This document shows, piece by piece, positions 9,596 to 18,488 of a stretch of DNA of 64,000 nucleotides. The notes below the pieces were generated by a model. It was not told the origin of the DNA and ran no database searches. It saw only the letters and a list, made by a program, of their open reading frames with translations. The stretch is taken from the NCBI GenBank assembly GCA_963810555.1, contig CAWENX010000007.1:496001-560000 (forward strand). Reading direction: 5' to 3'. Position 1 is the first letter of the stretch, and the number at the start of each line of letters is the position of its first letter. Both the position numbers and the translations under genes were made by a program. Source of the stretch: G963677325 sp963810555 (GTDB lineage: Bacteria > Bacteroidota > Bacteroidia > Bacteroidales > Prolixibacteraceae).

Positions 9596-10918
9596 TTAAG
9601 GAATTAAAGAATGAGAGTATAAATTTTTCTGAAACAGCTTCACTATTTCATTCTTCACCATTTCAGGATCAGGATTCAGAGGAAAGACGAGTGATGGTTC
9701 GAGATAAGTTATTTTGTTCCGGCTTTTGAATCTTTCAATGCCTCCGCCTGTGATATTCAGCATAATAACAGAATCTTTATTCACAGTTCCATTTTTAACA
9801 GACTTTTGTAATGATGCCACGGCAACAGCAGCAGCGGGTTCAAGATCATTTCCTTCCGTGAGAATAAATAATTGATTAGCTGAATGTGCCTCATCGTTGG
9901 TTATTCCAATGACTTCTCCCCCGGATTCACTTAAAGCGTCGAACAGCCCACCTATTAGACCGTAAGGAGGTTTTCTGTTAGAAAGCACTTTAGCCATAAT
10001 TTCCTCGACCTGTTTCCTTGCCAAATGGTGATCCATCGGAAGAATATCGCGTGAACTGACTTCCCATGCCTCCTTTATCGGGGTGAAGGGAATATTTTGC
10101 GATAAAATCAACTTCATTTTATTTTTTCCGTATCTCCCGTCTCCAATAAGGCGAATGTTTGCCTCCCATGCTGCAATAGCTCCTGTTCCGCTCCCAATGG
10201 CCTGAAAATAGAAATCAGGAATCTTACCAATTGTCGTCACTGCAGACAAAACAGTCGTTCCCATTCCGTCGCGGCGGGCTACATTTTTGGCTCCACCTTC
10301 AGGGAAGAAACCTTCTGTTTCACAAGCAATATTTGAAAGATGAATGGCATCAAAATAGTCTCCGCCCTTTTCACAGGCAATCAGTTTCACGCAAGGATCG
10401 ATCTCCTGGGAAAACCACATTGCATTTACACAATCCTGAGGGATACAGAGGAGTAATGGTATCTTGTTTTCGGAACATACTTTGGCAAATGCCCTGGCAG
10501 TATTGCCGGCAGAGGCAACCACCATAACACCTTGATCTGAATTATTAGGTCTTGCACAAACGGCAAATGCCTCACATTCCTTGAATGATCCGGTTTCCAT
10601 CAATGCACCTATTTCTGGCCAGTAGCCATTAAAAGTTATGTAAAGATTATTCAGACCCAATTCTTCGGCCAGTCCTGAACTTTTATAAGTCACAGGAGCA
10701 CCTGAGCCTTTCAGGATACGGTTAATGGGCAGCCAGTCAGAGAATTTATAAATTCCGGGATTCTCATCGTGAATATTAAGTTGTTTTTCGTGATATACAG
10801 CCCGGATCAGACCGGGTTCTTCATTTACCGGACAATTCAATTCCCAGTTCTTATCCTCAAATATTGCTCCGCAACAAAGCGACTGAAGGTGGTATTTGGT
10901 TTTAGTAAAATCAGGCAT
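9596..10918 (-). CDS. cysteate synthase, threonine synthase-like PLP enzyme
   Basis: This 440-aa fold-type II PLP enzyme resembles threonine synthase, with the Schiff-base Lys in TGSFKECEA and the phosphate-loop ASAGNTARAF. The FNGYWPEIGALMETGSFK context matches the cysteate synthase branch known from methanogens, where the enzyme turns phosphoserine and sulfite into cysteate for coenzyme M. In Bacteroidota, cysteate feeds the sulfonolipids of the capnine type, so this gene may supply membrane sulfonolipid synthesis. No acyltransferase partner is in the window. It converges on the UroD-like gene, with only 5 bases between the stop codons. Ordinary threonine synthase is the main alternative. 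Confidence 0.75.
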   Translation of the reverse strand: MPDFTKTKYHLQSLCCGAIFEDKNWELNCPVNEEPGLIRAVYHEKQLNIHDENPGIYKFSDWLPINRILKGSGAPVTYKSSGLAEELGLNNLYITFNGYWPEIGALMETGSFKECEAFAVCARPNNSDQGVMVVASAGNTARAFAKVCSENKIPLLLCIPQDCVNAMWFSQEIDPCVKLIACEKGGDYFDAIHLSNIACETEGFFPEGGAKNVARRDGMGTTVLSAVTTIGKIPDFYFQAIGSGTGAIAAWEANIRLIGDGRYGKNKMKLILSQNIPFTPIKEAWEVSSRDILPMDHHLARKQVEEIMAKVLSNRKPPYGLIGGLFDALSESGGEVIGITNDEAHSANQLFILTEGNDLEPAAAVAVASLQKSVKNGTVNKDSVIMLNITGGGIERFKSRNKITYLEPSLVFPLNPDPEMVKNEIVKLFQKNLYSHSLIP

Positions 10919-10957
10919 GAATAGTTTAATTAAGAATAAAGAATTAAAAATTAAGAA

Positions 10958-11012
10958 TATAAACTATAGGCGGTAGACTATAGGTTGTAGACTATAGATA
11001 TAGACTATAGAC
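10958..11012. repeat. TAGACTATAG word repeat
   Basis: Four close copies of a word of the form GTAGACTATAG lie between cysteate synthase and the DUF1080 gene, with small variations. This is a simple intergenic word repeat of the kind seen throughout the window. Confidence 0.5.
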
Positions 11013-11097
11013 CATTAAATGATTAATTGAAGTCAAAAATAGCTTTTTTGAGTAGAATTTCAAAAGGATAGTTTTTAGGAATCCTGCCCGAAAGAGG

Positions 11098-11127
11098 AGT
11101 AGAGACGCAAAATTTTGCGTCTCTACT
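11098..11127. repeat. 30-bp perfect palindrome, GTAGAGACGC family
   Basis: The arm AGTAGAGACGCAAAA is followed directly by its exact reverse complement, giving a 30-bp perfect palindrome. A second copy with minor changes is at 27165-27193. Two further palindromes (32441-32469 and 53650-53677) share the outer GNAGAGAC arms with a different core. It sits downstream of the DUF1080 gene on the minus strand and could act as a terminator stem or be a REP-like element. Confidence 0.75.
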
Positions 11128-11148
11128 GATCATCAAAATCTGCCAAAT

Positions 11149-11170
11149 AAAAAAGGAGCCCTTTGGCTCC
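11149..11170 (-). terminator. rho-independent terminator of the DUF1080 gene
   Basis: Read on the minus strand, GGAGCC-AAAG-GGCTCC (11155-11170) forms a 6-bp GC-rich stem and is followed by a run of T (A-run at 11149-11154 on the plus strand). It lies 13 bases past the stop codon of the DUF1080 gene. Confidence 0.8.
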
Positions 11171-11182
11171 CTGTATTTTGCA

Positions 11183-11779
11183 TTAAAGCTCTTCAATCAT
11201 CAGTTTGCGCCAAAGGACTTTTATTCCTCCGCCTTCATGAATCTGAAGCGCTATGGAACCGTTACCCTCACCAATTTTTGCATCATGAAAATCCACCATT
11301 GGCTGATCATTTAACCAGGTCTGAACATGATCACCATCGACTCTGAGGCGCATCTTATTCCATTTGCCATACTTAAGGATGTTTTCTTTATCGTCAGGAA
11401 TTTCCTTCAGCCATCCCCTGCCATAGGATTCATAAATTCCGGCTGTATTTTGTCCCGGGGGAGCCACTTCACACTGCCATCCCGATATTTTGGTGCCTAC
11501 ACAGGAAGAACGGAAGAATATTCCACTGTTGCCATTGCTTTCCTGCAGAAATTCTACTGTAAGGTCAAAGTTTTTATATGCCTTATCTGTCAGTAAATAA
11601 CCGTATTTCTTGTCAGGTCCGCTTTCACAGACAAGATTACCTTTATCAACGTACCATTTTTCCGTGCCATAAATTGTCCAGCCTGTAAGATCTTTCCCAT
11701 TAAAAATGGAATGTTTTTTAGCCTGGGACATAAAACTGCAGAAAAGCGCTGCAGTCATAAAGAGTATAATTTTCTTCAT
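11183..11779 (-). CDS. secreted DUF1080 (3-keto-disaccharide hydrolase-like) protein
   Basis: A signal peptide (MKKIILFMTAALFCSFMSQA) is followed by one DUF1080 domain, a concanavalin-like beta-sandwich. Family marks are FNGKDLTGW near residue 26, the FDLTVEFL strand and NSGIFFRS. Some members hydrolyse 3-keto-glycosides made by Gfo/Idh/MocA oxidoreductases, which fits a periplasmic sugar pathway. It is followed closely on the same strand by the TIM-barrel gene upstream (31-bp gap), suggesting a two-gene operon of the order 12733 to 11183. The exact substrate is not visible. Confidence 0.88.
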   Translation of the reverse strand: MKKIILFMTAALFCSFMSQAKKHSIFNGKDLTGWTIYGTEKWYVDKGNLVCESGPDKKYGYLLTDKAYKNFDLTVEFLQESNGNSGIFFRSSCVGTKISGWQCEVAPPGQNTAGIYESYGRGWLKEIPDDKENILKYGKWNKMRLRVDGDHVQTWLNDQPMVDFHDAKIGEGNGSIALQIHEGGGIKVLWRKLMIEEL

Positions 11780-11809
11780 TGTTGAGTGAGTTTATTTGTG
11801 TATATTCAA

Positions 11810-12733
11810 TTAAAAGTTATCTGCTGTGCGGTAAGCTTCAATCAGGGCCAGTTCACCTTCTTTGCCTTTTAAACTTTTCCCGTGTTCCATGCATAAAACG
11901 CCGTCATATCCTTTTTCTTTAATGTGCTTGAATACATTTCTAAAATTGATTTCGCCGGTTCCCGGCTCTTTGCGTCCGGGATTATCGCCCAGATGAAATG
12001 CAGCAATTTCTGACCAGCAGGCATCTATATTGGGAATCAGATTTCCTTCCGTAATCTGCTGATGATATAAATCATCGACAATTTTACATGATTTACTATT
12101 TACTGCACGGCAGATTGCATAAGCCTGAGGCATACCTGAAAGAAACAAACCCGGATGATCACGTTTGTTGAGAGGTTCCAGTACGATTGTCATCCCGCCC
12201 TCCCTGGCTATTGCACTTAATTCGCGCATATTATCAATGACATTAGCCATTTGATAATCCCATGCCATATTCTCATTAAATCGGCCCGGCACCATCAGCG
12301 CTAATTTAAAACCGGTGCGTTTGGTAACTTCAATGCCCTCCCTGACCTTATTAATCAGCATTTCACGGATTCCGGCATCATTAAGAACCATTGATTCGAC
12401 TTTGAAATCAGCATATAATACAAAAGGTCCCATATCCATATTTTGCCTTGTGAGTTCTGAAGCAATTTTTACCTGCATATCAGGAGTCCGGCTCATCAAT
12501 CCGTTATCAAACATAGCCCTGAAACCCTGATCACTGCAAAACTTGATTACATTGACCGGATCCTTCCCTGCCAATTCAGGAAACATTTCAAAAGAAGGGG
12601 CATATTTAAGCTTGAATTTTGCAGCATTGGATTGAGAAGCCCGGGCGGCTTTCACGTCGGATAAAGACAAGGCTCCAACTCCTGCAAAAGATGTCAGAAC
12701 CGCAGATTTCTGAATAAAGTTACGTCTGTTCAT
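11810..12733 (-). CDS. Tat-exported TIM-barrel sugar isomerase/epimerase-like protein
   Basis: The 307-aa protein opens with a twin-arginine signal (MNRRNFIQKSAVL then a hydrophobic run ending in SLSDVKA). The mature part is a xylose isomerase-like TIM barrel with LEPLNKRDHPG, IVDDLYHQQ, AFHLGDNPGR and GVLCMEHGKS, a set of Glu, Asp and His residues that in hydroxypyruvate isomerase and D-tagatose epimerase relatives hold the metal. It is probably the first gene of an operon with the DUF1080 hydrolase. Hydroxypyruvate isomerase activity is the usual database label, but a keto-sugar role is as likely. Confidence 0.82.
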   Translation of the reverse strand: MNRRNFIQKSAVLTSFAGVGALSLSDVKAARASQSNAAKFKLKYAPSFEMFPELAGKDPVNVIKFCSDQGFRAMFDNGLMSRTPDMQVKIASELTRQNMDMGPFVLYADFKVESMVLNDAGIREMLINKVREGIEVTKRTGFKLALMVPGRFNENMAWDYQMANVIDNMRELSAIAREGGMTIVLEPLNKRDHPGLFLSGMPQAYAICRAVNSKSCKIVDDLYHQQITEGNLIPNIDACWSEIAAFHLGDNPGRKEPGTGEINFRNVFKHIKEKGYDGVLCMEHGKSLKGKEGELALIEAYRTADNF

Positions 12734-12788
12734 TTTTTAAATGAGAGATTATTGATTAGCACATAGTTATATTCATAATTCTTTTGAG

Positions 12789-12851
12789 CTTAGGGCAAAG
12801 AGCAAAGAATCAGGTGCAAAAGTCTCTGAACTCTTAGCTCTTTGCCCTAAG
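12789..12851. repeat. inverted repeat of GGGCAAAGAGC word
   Basis: CTTAGGGCAAAGAGC at 12789-12803 is repeated as an exact reverse complement at 12837-12851, with about 33 bases between. The pair lies just downstream of the pspC gene on the minus strand and may work as a long stem-loop terminator, although no T-tract follows directly. The same GGGCAAAG word recurs at about 40016. Confidence 0.6.
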
Positions 12852-12882
12852 CCCTCTGCTCTTAACAGACCTGGATATTTTC

Positions 12883-13083
12883 TTAATCGTTGGGGACTAT
12901 AATCCACATAATAAGATAGATCAGAATTCCAGGAAATAAGGCCGTAAATACAGTTAATACAACAAAAACCAATCGAACGATCGTAGGATCCACATTCATG
13001 TATTTGGCCAGTCCCCCGCATACTCCTGCAATCATTTTGTCCTGCCGGGAGCGTTTAAGCCGCTTAGGTTCGTCAGATTCCAT
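12883..13083 (-). CDS. PspC domain protein
   Basis: This 66-aa protein is a single PspC domain: KMIAGVCGGLAKYMNVDPT, followed by a hydrophobic membrane stretch (VRLVFVVLTVFTALFPGILI). PspC-type proteins are small inner-membrane proteins linked to envelope stress. The ATG at 13081-13083 is chosen over a longer frame because it lies 7 bases past the stop of the upstream small acidic protein gene, giving a tight two-gene operon. Confidence 0.85.
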   Translation of the reverse strand: MESDEPKRLKRSRQDKMIAGVCGGLAKYMNVDPTIVRLVFVVLTVFTALFPGILIYLIMWIIVPND

Positions 13084-13090
13084 TCCGGTA

Positions 13091-13363
13091 TTATTTAGGG
13101 TTATCGTTATCCTGCTCTTCTTCCCGATCGTAAAGCTCTTCTTCGTACTCAAGTTCAAGTTCCATGAACTCCTCAGCCTGTTCTAACAAATCTTCCTTTA
13201 ATTCTTCACTTTCAGGTTCATCATCAATCCAATGAATTTCCTGATCAATTGAAAATCCCTCTATGTCACAACCTACGATAAAACGAGGTTGTTCTGTATG
13301 AATAACAAACAGTTTATCCGGGAGAACCTGAGAATTATCAGCTAAAAGAAATTTTGGCAACAT
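13091..13363 (-). CDS. small acidic hypothetical protein upstream of pspC
   Basis: This 90-aa protein has a short N-terminal beta-type part (LPKFLLADNS, KLFVIHTEQPRFIVGC) and a strongly acidic, probably helical C-terminal half rich in Glu and Asp. It has no signal or membrane segment. I recall similar proteins next to PspC genes in Bacteroidota, but no function is known to me. The 7-base gap to pspC suggests co-transcription. Confidence 0.7.
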   Translation of the reverse strand: MLPKFLLADNSQVLPDKLFVIHTEQPRFIVGCDIEGFSIDQEIHWIDDEPESEELKEDLLEQAEEFMELELEYEEELYDREEEQDNDNPK

Positions 13364-13765
13364 ATATCTTACATTTGAGTGTGTTACGCACAGGAACTAT
13401 ATTTTGTTCATTCAAAAATACTACATTTTTTCTTAAGTGTTTCATTTTTATTCCTTTTTATCTCAATAATATCTTACAAATGAAAAGTAAACCCGCTTAA
13501 ATCCAAAAGTTTCAGGGTCAAAATGTTTCAGGGTTACAATATAATATTCTGAAACTCTGAAACTTTATTACATAATTCATAATTGGTCAATACTTTGTTG
13601 TATAGCGGTTTTCAACCAGTTAATGCGTTATTAAAAGGTATCTGTTAAAAAATGTAGATCATTAATTATTCACCTTTTAAATTGTAACCAATTGTTGAGT
13701 GGTTGCGTATTTGAAAGTGTTTAAAAAGTAATTGGAGTTTATTTTTTAATGTTAAATAATAAATA
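13364..13765. other. intergenic with TTTCAGGG inverted words
   Basis: About 400 bases between divergent genes. It holds AAAGTTTCAGGG and TTTCAGGGTT at 13507-13536 and their inverted forms CTGAAACTCTGAAAC at 13549-13564, the same words as at 2272. No gene was found. The promoter for hsp20 must lie in the last 150 bases. Confidence 0.4.
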
Positions 13766-13780
13766 ATGGAGGAAAAAGTT

Positions 13781-14239
13781 ATGGCACTTACAAGAACAAA
13801 TGACAGGTTGATTTCATCCATTCCATCAATTCCGTCATTTTTTGAAAATTTATTTTCAAGGGATTGGACAGACTGGAATAATTTGAATTTTTCCAGTGTT
13901 AATTCGACGCTTCCTGCATGCAACATCATTGAGGAAAAGGATCATTACATGATCGAAGTCGCTGCTCCCGGATTGAAAAGAAATGATTTCAAAGTCAGTA
14001 TTGTGAATAACCAACTTTTGATATCCTGTGAGAAGAATGTCAAGCGTGAAGAGAAAATGTCTAATTATTCCCGTCACGAATTTTCTTATGAAAGTTTCCA
14101 ACGTGCTTTTGCTTTACCTGAAGGACAGGTTGACGGAGATAAAATCAGTGCAAGGTATACTGATGGAATTCTATATATAAATCTGCCCAAGAGGGAAGAA
14201 GTTAAAAAGAAAGCTCCGAAAGAAATTATGATTATGTAA
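13781..14239 (+). CDS. Hsp20/alpha-crystallin small heat shock protein
   Basis: This 152-aa ATP-independent holdase chaperone has an alpha-crystallin domain over roughly residues 40-145. Signature pieces are EEKDHYMIEVAAPGLKRNDF, the beta-strand YESFQRAFALPEGQ and the closing DGILYINLPK. The ATG at 13766 is in frame but its following bases form the ribosome binding site (GGAGG at 13768-13772, 8 bases before the next ATG), so the start is placed at 13781. The protein would form large oligomers in the cytoplasm. A strong terminator follows. Confidence 0.93.
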   Translation: MALTRTNDRLISSIPSIPSFFENLFSRDWTDWNNLNFSSVNSTLPACNIIEEKDHYMIEVAAPGLKRNDFKVSIVNNQLLISCEKNVKREEKMSNYSRHEFSYESFQRAFALPEGQVDGDKISARYTDGILYINLPKREEVKKKAPKEIMIM

Positions 14240-14257
14240 TTTGAATAATAAAAATTA

Positions 14258-14287
14258 AAGCCGCTCTCTGATAAGGGCGGCTTTTTC
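14258..14287 (+). terminator. rho-independent terminator of hsp20
   Basis: AAGCCGC and GCGGCTT form a 7-bp stem with a 12-base loop and run into CTTTTTC. It sits 18 bases past the hsp20 stop codon. Confidence 0.85.
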
Positions 14288-14531
14288 ATTGTAATTTAAT
14301 TCCGTGAGTCCCTAATGCAGATATTTAAAATTTGGAAGGGTCAGGCCAGAGAGAGTTGTTTATGAATTAAATCAATCTGTTATTTTCCTAAAAAACTTAT
14401 TGTTACCTATCAGCGCTTAACAGAAAAAAAATCGACAAATTTCAATATAATAAGCAACGTTTTTATTTGATTCTCCATCTTAATATTGTAAATTCATCCA
14501 TATTACAGGATAGATTTTATTGGGGATGCAT

Positions 14532-14957
14532 ATGAAATTAATCATTTCAATGATATTATTCCTGCTTTTAACAATTCCTTCAGTTAAAGGGCAAAGAAAT
14601 GACTCATTACCGGTCGGTCCGCCGGAAAGATATTACCGCAACTTTGAGCTTGAAGTGAATGACTCGTCAGACACTAAGTCAGATTCTTTGAAATTTGAGC
14701 GGGACTCCTTGTTTATTAAAAAGCATTTCCCAAAGGACCTCAGACTTCAATTACCACCTTTCAACAATAACAGGTTTCTCACTGATAATATGGTCATATA
14801 TCCGGGTCATTCGACCGATCCGATGCCCAATGCCAATGTAAAAACTCCGGGAGTGAAATACGAGTTAAAAATTGTTGGGATTCAGAGATATCGGATTCCA
14901 TATAATAAAGGCAACAATCCTTACTTCAGAAAGCACCAAAAATTCCTACCGAAATAA
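14532..14957 (+). CDS. hypothetical exported protein
   Basis: The 141-aa product has a cleavable signal (MKLIISMILFLLLTIPSVKG) and a polar mature part with no family I recognise. ERYYRNFELEVNDSSDTKSD is followed by a proline- and asparagine-rich region. The ATG at 14532 is preferred over 14526 because a GGGG tract ends 7 bases upstream. It is monocistronic between hsp20 and the aldehyde dehydrogenase gene. Confidence 0.6.
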   Translation: MKLIISMILFLLLTIPSVKGQRNDSLPVGPPERYYRNFELEVNDSSDTKSDSLKFERDSLFIKKHFPKDLRLQLPPFNNNRFLTDNMVIYPGHSTDPMPNANVKTPGVKYELKIVGIQRYRIPYNKGNNPYFRKHQKFLPK

Positions 14958-15067
14958 TTGGGGTGATTTCATTTTATTTTTTTAAACGAAAATAACTATT
15001 TGAGTTATTTATTGTTTAATTTTATAATAGAGTCCTGAAAAAAATAATTTAATAGAAAATAATTAAG

Positions 15068-16426
15068 ATGAAATCAATTAATCCTTACAATAAACAATTG
15101 ATACATGAATACACTGAAATGCCTGCATCTGAGGTAAATGAGATTATAGATAAGAATTATAATACATTTCAGCAATGGAGGAAAGTTTCCTTTTCTGAAC
15201 GAAGGGAAAGGATGATGCTTTCAGGAAAAATATTGCGTCAAAGAAGAGATGAATTAGCCCGACTGATAACCCTTGAAATGGGAAAGCGCATAGTTGAATC
15301 AAAACAGGAAATTGAAAAATGTGCATGGGTTTGTGAATATTACGCGGAAAATGCAGGGTCTATGCTATCAGATGAAAGGATTGAAACCGATGCAAGTCAA
15401 AGTAAGGTAATAATACAACCTTTGGGACCTGTGTTGGCAATTATGCCCTGGAATTTCCCTTTCTGGCAGGTTTTCAGGTTTGCTGCTCCCGCATTGATGG
15501 CTGGGAATTCCGGTTTGTTAAAACATGCCTCCAATGTGCAAGGCTGTGCTCTTGCCATAGAATCCGTTTTTGAAGAAGCCGGTTTTCCTGAAAAACTTTT
15601 CCGTGCTTTAGTGATCCCTTCTTCAGGTGTTGAACCGGTAATTGCTAATGACAAAGTACGTGCCGTAACTCTTACTGGTAGCGAGTCAGCGGGCAGACAA
15701 GTGGCTTCTTTAGCCGGTAAATATCTTAAAAAAACTGTAATGGAATTGGGAGGCTCCGATCCTTTTATTGTTTGTTCAGATGCCGATATGGAAGATACAG
15801 TTAAAAAAGCTGTTGGCGCGCGTATGATCTGTTCCGGCCAGTCCTGTATTTGTGCGAAACGGTTTATTGTGGTAAAAGAGGTGGCTGATCAATTTATTTC
15901 ATTGATGATGAAGGAAATGGCAGTTTATAAACCAGGCGATCCGCTGGACGAAAAAACGACGCTTGCTCCTCTTGCCAGGAAAGAATTTGTGGAAGAAATT
16001 GACAAACAGGTAAAAGGATCAATTAAGCTTGGCGCCTCGCTGGTTAACGGGGGAGTTCCTTTAATTTCGGAAGGATTTTATTATCTGCCAACTATTTTGA
16101 CAAATGTTCAACCTGAAATGCCTGTTTATCAACAGGAAACATTTGGACCGGTGGCAGCTGTAATAATTGTAAATAATGAAGAAGAGGCTGTCCGGCATTC
16201 CAATAACAGTTCATTTGGACTTGGTGCTTCAATCTGGACAAGAGATATAGAGAAAGGCAAAAAAATGGCCAGAGAAATCGAAAGCGGTTGTGTATTTATT
16301 AACGGAATCGTAAAATCAGATCCTCGTTTGCCGTTTGGAGGTATCAAAAATTCGGGTTACGGCAGGGAACTTTCAACTTACGGGATTAAAGAATTTGTAA
16401 ATCTTAAAACGGTTTGGATTAAATGA
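15068..16426 (+). CDS. NAD(P)-dependent aldehyde dehydrogenase, succinate-semialdehyde type
   Basis: This 452-aa cytosolic enzyme oxidises an aldehyde to the acid; the length and N-terminus match the short succinate-semialdehyde dehydrogenase branch (Sad/GabD1). The oxyanion Asn lies in MPWNFPFWQ, the NAD-binding loop in TGSESAGR, the general base Glu in MELGGSDP near residue 225, and the catalytic Cys in SGQSCICAKR near residue 258. The C-terminal FGGIKNSGYGRELS is typical. No GABA transaminase or other pathway gene is adjacent, so the substrate is inferred. Confidence 0.9.
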   Translation: MKSINPYNKQLIHEYTEMPASEVNEIIDKNYNTFQQWRKVSFSERRERMMLSGKILRQRRDELARLITLEMGKRIVESKQEIEKCAWVCEYYAENAGSMLSDERIETDASQSKVIIQPLGPVLAIMPWNFPFWQVFRFAAPALMAGNSGLLKHASNVQGCALAIESVFEEAGFPEKLFRALVIPSSGVEPVIANDKVRAVTLTGSESAGRQVASLAGKYLKKTVMELGGSDPFIVCSDADMEDTVKKAVGARMICSGQSCICAKRFIVVKEVADQFISLMMKEMAVYKPGDPLDEKTTLAPLARKEFVEEIDKQVKGSIKLGASLVNGGVPLISEGFYYLPTILTNVQPEMPVYQQETFGPVAAVIIVNNEEEAVRHSNNSSFGLGASIWTRDIEKGKKMAREIESGCVFINGIVKSDPRLPFGGIKNSGYGRELSTYGIKEFVNLKTVWIK

Positions 16427-16478
16427 ACAGAAAAGGGAGACCGGAGAAGGGAGAAAGGAAGAAAGTCTAACAGGAGGA

Positions 16479-16510
16479 CAAAAAAAGAGCTGCATTTTAT
16501 TTGCAGCTCC
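16479..16510 (-). terminator. rho-independent terminator of the cold-shock gene
   Basis: On the minus strand GAGCTGCA and TGCAGCTC (16487-16494 with 16502-16509) form an 8-bp stem with a 7-base loop and are followed by seven T (A-run on the plus strand at 16480-16486). It is 41 bases past the cold-shock stop codon. Confidence 0.82.
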
Positions 16511-16550
16511 AATCGGAATTCGTTTGATTAATTTGATTAATGTGCAAAAA

Positions 16551-16742
16551 CTATGATAGTTTTACATTTACTGCATTTAATCCTTTTCTTCCTTCGGTTA
16601 ACTCAAAGGTAACCTCATCATTTTCCTTAATCTTGTCGATAAGTCCGGTTGCATGTACAAAATACTCCTTATCGGAGTCATTGTCTTTAATAAATCCAAA
16701 ACCTTTGGACACATTAAAAAATTTCACTTTACCTGATTGCAT
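16551..16742 (-). CDS. cold-shock domain protein, CspA family
   Basis: This 63-aa single-strand nucleic-acid-binding protein has the RNP1 motif KGFGFIK and the RNP2-like motif YFVHAT, and covers a full five-stranded OB fold (KVKFFNVSKGFGFI to the closing NAVNVKLS). It probably acts as an RNA chaperone. Its leader of about 100 AT-rich bases up to the BNR-4 gene could be structured, as in other csp genes, but I see no defined cold box. Confidence 0.93.
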   Translation of the reverse strand: MQSGKVKFFNVSKGFGFIKDNDSDKEYFVHATGLIDKIKENDEVTFELTEGRKGLNAVNVKLS

Positions 16743-16880
16743 TTTGTTAATTTTTTTGTTCAGACAAATATAATTTTTAAAAGATGAATTTCAAATGTTT
16801 TTTAAAATAATATTATTTTTTTGTTTTAACCTGTTTTTTTGTTGAAATCCTTGCCTTTTCATAAGCAATCGGGAAATCTT

Positions 16881-18227
16881 TTATTTTCTGTCGGGAATAT
16901 TCATTTTAATTGCAGAAAGATAATTTGTCCAGTGAATGTAATTCTTATTCTCCATCCAGAGAACCTTTAGAGGAATGTTTTCAGGTGTATTGCGGATGCA
17001 GAAGGGCCTTACATTATCTTCTTTTGAATGGCTTGTGATGGGCGTAACTTTCCAGTTTTTATCATTGATATTTGCCCATTTTTCAATTTCAAAAACGGAA
17101 TTCCGGTTCACGGATAAATAAGCGATCCCGGGATTACTATGGTCAAGATAAAGCCCGCCTGAATAATTGGGTTCTGTTTCTTCTTTACCGGGCTGGGTTT
17201 TAGGAAACCATTTTCCGGAGTTAATAAGATCGCTGGTCCGCCACTTACTCCCGTCCCATCTTGAATAGCAATAAACATGATTGTTATCGTCAGGGAATTT
17301 AACGTAAACCAAAACCGGATTTTCCTTTTCATCCAAAGCAATATCCCAGATCCAGGCTTTCTGTTTGGTTATCGTTGCATCATAAACAACCGTTGTCTGG
17401 CGGGGCGTTACCGGTTCGCCACCCATTTCGCCGATCTTTTCACCTTTTACATTATACAGAAACCCCTTTTTATAGTACATGAAATAAATACTGTTTTCTT
17501 TTTCCATATTCGGGTGGCCATCCGTAAAAGCAAACACAATTTTATCCTTGCCGTTCGAGTCGACTTTCATATAGGGACGCCTGCCGGAATAGATACGTTC
17601 AGGCAAAACAAATATCCTCGATTTGGTCCATGTATGCCCCATATCATCCGAATAGGAATAATTGGGTTTGCTGTCCACTCCCCTCCAGAATATATAAATA
17701 CGGTTATTCTCCTGGCTGAGCATCACCGGATTCACATAGGTGTTCGTATTGTTCATACCCTTGTAGAGCTCCATGTTGTTCAGGTATAATTCCTGATGAT
17801 CCCATTCGGAAATATTTTCAGGTTCCTTCATCCGGTACAATTCCGTTGGCTGAGGCCCGCCGTGTTTGGTAAAAAAAACCATCAGGCGCCCGTCGGGCGC
17901 AAACATCAGGGCCGGAGCATCGTGATCATCCACCTGATATTTTTCTTTCAATATGGTCGTTTTTATTTCTCCCGATTTATGATCATAGTACCCTACCGTA
18001 ACATCACCTTTGCTGTCAATCCACCCGGCATAAGTTCTTTTGAATTTGCCTTCGTAATAAATAGCCCTTGGATCGGAAAACCAGCACCATGCGCCGTCGG
18101 AAGTGAAGGATTTGTATTCTCCGGAAGGTTTTGAAGCTTTCGTATCGACTGTATATTTTACAAAATTTTGAGAATAAAGGACTGTTGCTAAAAACAGCAG
18201 GCATATACTCCAGGTGATTCTTTTCAT
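16881..18227 (-). CDS. secreted BNR-4 repeat protein
   Basis: A signal peptide (ITWSICLLFLATVLYS) precedes a beta-propeller-type protein of 448 aa. GAWCWFSDPRAIYYEGK near residue 45, HDAPALMFAPDGRLMVFFT and RIYIFWRGVD are characteristic of the BNR_4 family. Related propellers include polysaccharide lyases of the ulvan lyase type, which share the WCWFSDPRA segment, so a role in extracellular polysaccharide processing is possible. No SusCD pair or other polysaccharide-locus gene is adjacent. Confidence 0.82.
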   Translation of the reverse strand: MKRITWSICLLFLATVLYSQNFVKYTVDTKASKPSGEYKSFTSDGAWCWFSDPRAIYYEGKFKRTYAGWIDSKGDVTVGYYDHKSGEIKTTILKEKYQVDDHDAPALMFAPDGRLMVFFTKHGGPQPTELYRMKEPENISEWDHQELYLNNMELYKGMNNTNTYVNPVMLSQENNRIYIFWRGVDSKPNYSYSDDMGHTWTKSRIFVLPERIYSGRRPYMKVDSNGKDKIVFAFTDGHPNMEKENSIYFMYYKKGFLYNVKGEKIGEMGGEPVTPRQTTVVYDATITKQKAWIWDIALDEKENPVLVYVKFPDDNNHVYCYSRWDGSKWRTSDLINSGKWFPKTQPGKEETEPNYSGGLYLDHSNPGIAYLSVNRNSVFEIEKWANINDKNWKVTPITSHSKEDNVRPFCIRNTPENIPLKVLWMENKNYIHWTNYLSAIKMNIPDRK

Positions 18228-18488
18228 AATTTGATTTCAGTTTAAGTTAATTTCTATCAAAGATTTCCTCTTTCCGGGATTCCGGATCACAAATCTAATG
18301 AATATTGTTATTGTGCAGTCTTACACTATCCTGTTTATATCTTTTCTCCGGTAAGCGGACAGTTGGAATTTAAAAAATAATATGTACATTCGATGTAAGA
18401 ATTGGCATTGGTTCTTATAATTGAAAAAAGAACAAGTCTCAACATTTATTATGCCCATACACATTAACACGAATTATAGTTAATAAAA

